This document shows positions 62,162 through 64,000 of a DNA stretch of 64,000 bases, in pieces. This stretch comes from Lachnospiraceae bacterium (GTDB lineage Bacteria; Bacillota; Clostridia; Lachnospirales; Lachnospiraceae): positions 1 to 64,000 of the forward strand of contig JAGALK010000134.1 of the NCBI GenBank assembly GCA_017625255.1, given 5' to 3'. A program made the translations under genes and the position numbers. Below the pieces are notes generated by a model. The model was not told the DNA's origin and did no database searches. It was given only the letters and a program-made list of their open reading frames with translations. Each line of letters opens with the position of its first letter. The stretch's first letter is position 1.

Positions 62162-62815
62162 TTAAAGGATGTTAGATGCACAGGGAATTAAAACGGAAAA
62201 GGTACTGCCGTCTCCCGGACGGGAGTCAATGGTAATCTGACCATTGTGTGCATGTACAATCTGTTTGGTAATCAAAAGACCAAGTCCTGTGCCGTTTTCT
62301 TTGGTAGTTTCAAACGGAGTAAAGATTTTAGATAAATATTCCGGTTCAATACCGCCGCCGGTGTCAATGATTTCGAAAACCACAAAGTTTTCTTTGCTGT
62401 AAGCGCGGATGGTTACAATTCCCTGTTCTTCCATGGCTTCGTAAGCATTTTTTAATAAATTTGAAAATGCCCGTTTTAGTCTGGTTGTATCAATAAGAAT
62501 ATCAGGAAGAGTATTTTCGCATTGGATTTCATAAGAGAAATCCGGGGATTCAAATATATTTTTGCAGGAATGGCATAGATCGTTTAAAAAATCCTGTACC
62601 GAAATCTGCTGAAAGTTAATCGTATCGCAGAGTCTTGCAGAGGATAAATCTACAAGCATTTTCTTTAGGGCATTTACCTCTTCCATGGCATCGTGCCAAG
62701 AAGAATAGTCCTTGACCTTGGGGTGCTTTTTCTCTACAAATTGCAGAGAACTGCTGATAAAGGTAATATTGTTTTTGATTTCATGAAAGATTTGCTGATA
62801 ATCTTCGACTGTCAT
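62162..62815 (-). CDS. Small soluble sensor histidine kinase
   Basis: The 217-residue protein has no membrane helix. It has a HisKA-like region with the probable phospho-His in FHEIKNNITFISSSLQF (about residue 15) and a complete HATPase_c domain (NLLKNAYEAMEEQG N box, IIDTGGGIEPEYL, GTGLGLLITKQIVHAHNG). No sensor domain precedes the kinase core, so it may act with a separate sensor or in a phosphorelay, possibly sporulation related. GGGAGG precedes ATG 62815. No response regulator is adjacent. Confidence 0.85.
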   Translation of the reverse strand: MTVEDYQQIFHEIKNNITFISSSLQFVEKKHPKVKDYSSWHDAMEEVNALKKMLVDLSSARLCDTINFQQISVQDFLNDLCHSCKNIFESPDFSYEIQCENTLPDILIDTTRLKRAFSNLLKNAYEAMEEQGIVTIRAYSKENFVVFEIIDTGGGIEPEYLSKIFTPFETTKENGTGLGLLITKQIVHAHNGQITIDSRPGDGSTFSVLIPCASNIL

Positions 62816-62932
62816 AACGATTCCTCCCAAAATATGTTAAAATGCGATAAATATGGAAATAGTTTAGCATTTCAAAATATGTATTTCAATATAAAATTAC
62901 TAACAAATTCTGACAAAAAAGGAGAAAATAAT

Positions 62933-63355
62933 ATGAAAGATGCCAATTGTATTTTTTGTAAACTTGCCTCGGGGGAAATTCCGACAAATTCTATCTATGA
63001 GGACGATTTATTCAAGGTAATTTTAGACGCTGCGCCGGCAGCAAAGGGGCATGCGCTTATTTTGCCCAAAGAGCATTATGCCAATCTTTATGAAATCGAC
63101 ACAGATACAGCAGGAGAAGCAATGAAGATTGCAAAAAAACTTGCAATTCATATGACGGATGTGTTAAACTGTGATGGATTTAATTTGGTGCAGAATAATG
63201 GCGAAGTGGCTGGTCAAACTGTATTTCATTTTCACCTGCATTTGATTCCAAGATATAAAGATATGAAAAATGATGATATCCTGACCTGGTCACATGAGAC
63301 TTTTACAGAAGAAGAAATGAAGGACATCTGTTCTTCCTTAAAATTAAATAAGTAA
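62933..63355 (+). CDS. HIT family nucleotide hydrolase (HINT-like)
   Basis: The 140-residue protein starts MKDANCIFCKLASGEIPTN and has the histidine triad HFHLHLIPR near residue 100. The N-terminal CxxC with a later His suggests the zinc-binding HINT type. Family members hydrolyse nucleoside phosphoramidates or dinucleotides. AAGGAG is 9 bases before the ATG. It is divergent from the kinase gene, with an intergenic region of about 115 bases. Confidence 0.92.
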   Translation: MKDANCIFCKLASGEIPTNSIYEDDLFKVILDAAPAAKGHALILPKEHYANLYEIDTDTAGEAMKIAKKLAIHMTDVLNCDGFNLVQNNGEVAGQTVFHFHLHLIPRYKDMKNDDILTWSHETFTEEEMKDICSSLKLNK

Positions 63356-63370
63356 ATAATGAGTGACAGC

Positions 63371-63410
63371 AAAGGAGCTGACGCGTTTTTTGACGCGCCA
63401 GCTCCTTTTT
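63371..63410. terminator. Bidirectional terminator between HIT gene and murG
   Basis: AAAGGAGCTG (63371-63380) with CGCG pairs with CGCG and CAGCTCCTTT (63399-63408). T-runs follow on the plus side, and an A-run precedes, which serves the minus side. Confidence 0.8.
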
Positions 63411-63415
63411 ATTTG

Positions 63416-64000
63416 CTAGGAAATTTCTTTTGTAATTAACTGGATAATCGTTGAAATTGAATCCATCTGTCCGCTGCCGGACATGGCAGAAATATAAGCT
63501 TCTTTCTGTTCGAAAACGGTTTTTATACCATCAAGAAGAGTATCTTTTGTTAGGTTTTCTTCTTCAATTACATAGGAAAAACCCTGTTTTTTAAAGGATT
63601 TCGCATTTAAAATCTGGTCTCCCCGGCTGGCAGCAGCGGAAAGAGGAATCAGAATATTTGGTTTGTGCAGAGCTAAAAGCTCACAAATGGCATTAGCACC
63701 GGCGCGGGAAACGACGATGTCTGCAAGGGCAAACATATCCTTGAGCTGCTGGCTTACATATTCAAACTGTGCATAACCGTCTGTCCCCACAAGGGTGTCG
63801 TTGAGATTTCCTTTTCCACAAAGGTGGATAATCTGAAAGTCTTTTAATAAAACAGGAAGCTGGTCACGGATAGCATCATTGATGACCTTAGAACCTGTAC
63901 TTCCGCCGATGACTAAAAGAACCGGTTTGTCAGAGGTAAAATGGCAGTAGTTTTTGGCAAGAACGGCATCGCCGGATAAAAGCTCCTGACGGATAGGTGA
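63416..64000 (-). CDS. murG: MurG, 3' part (runs off window)
   Basis: The 194 residues visible are the C-terminal half of the GT28 enzyme that adds GlcNAc to lipid I to make lipid II on the inner membrane face. Signatures: SPIRQELLSGDA, KPVLLVIGGSTGSKVIND (Gly-rich loop), FEYVSQQLKDMFALADIVVSRAGANAICELLAL (UDP-GlcNAc-binding helix) and ASRGDQILNAKSFKKQG. The frame is open to the window edge. The neighbouring gene order gives no more information. Confidence 0.9.
   Translation of the reverse strand, partial: SPIRQELLSGDAVLAKNYCHFTSDKPVLLVIGGSTGSKVINDAIRDQLPVLLKDFQIIHLCGKGNLNDTLVGTDGYAQFEYVSQQLKDMFALADIVVSRAGANAICELLALHKPNILIPLSAAASRGDQILNAKSFKKQGFSYVIEEENLTKDTLLDGIKTVFEQKEAYISAMSGSGQMDSISTIIQLITKEIS

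Overview
The window looks like chromosomal DNA of a motile, anaerobic, low-GC, Gram-positive Clostridium, most likely family Lachnospiraceae. The evidence is AT-rich coding sequence with strong Shine-Dalgarno sites, a Lachnospira/Roseburia-type flagellin, a Tad pilus locus with DUF5702- and FHA-type accessory proteins, [FeFe]-hydrogenase maturases, the sporulation-linked pair DUF2508/BofA, and very large secreted proteins built of LamG, Big and FIVAR modules. The taxonomic call rests on gene content only. I saw no tRNA, rRNA or CRISPR array.

Layout. 1-16.3 kb is an accessory region. A roughly 4,200-residue secreted modular protein gene, broken by one in-frame TGA, lies between two inverted Rpn-family (PD-(D/E)XK) nuclease genes, with tandem tail remnants of the same family at the left edge. 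16.5-21 kb holds sfsA and the NAD-synthesis operon nadA-nadB-nadC-niaR, with a candidate NiaR operator over its promoter. 21-26.7 kb is a MacAB-like ABC export operon with two membrane-fusion proteins. 26.8-28.7 kb holds a DUF362 ferredoxin-like protein and a scar joining two dead gene fragments. 28.7-34.2 kb holds a rod-shaped inverted-repeat element, then the hydrogenase maturation cluster (TM1266-like regulator, hydE, hydG, a MATE transporter, hydF). 34.2-45 kb holds a coiled-coil protein, a two-component system, a YbhJ-like aconitase-family hydratase, a TPR/AAA ATPase and glgB.

45.0-45.65 kb is a gene-free stretch with two related, oppositely oriented, highly structured inverted-repeat elements and a perfect hairpin between them. 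It is followed by flagellar genes: a large DUF6240-like protein, flagellin from a sigma-28-type promoter, and fliS. The apical hairpin loops of the two elements show AUGGA, and a ten-base stretch of one recurs in the flagellin leader. This suggests, but does not prove, a CsrA-type RNA circuit. 50.8-51.5 kb holds DUF2508 and bofA. 51.5-60.4 kb is a complete Tad pilus operon. 60.4-64 kb holds a rhomboid protease, a flavodoxin-SCP2 fusion, a small histidine kinase, a HIT protein and the 3' part of murG.

The genes point to a hydrogen-metabolising, glycogen-storing, flagellated and piliated gut-type anaerobe with elaborate surface proteins. The most unusual items are the structured elements at 45 kb, the rod-shaped element at 28.7 kb, the nonsense-interrupted giant protein between inverted nuclease genes, and the fused gene remnants at 28.17 kb.
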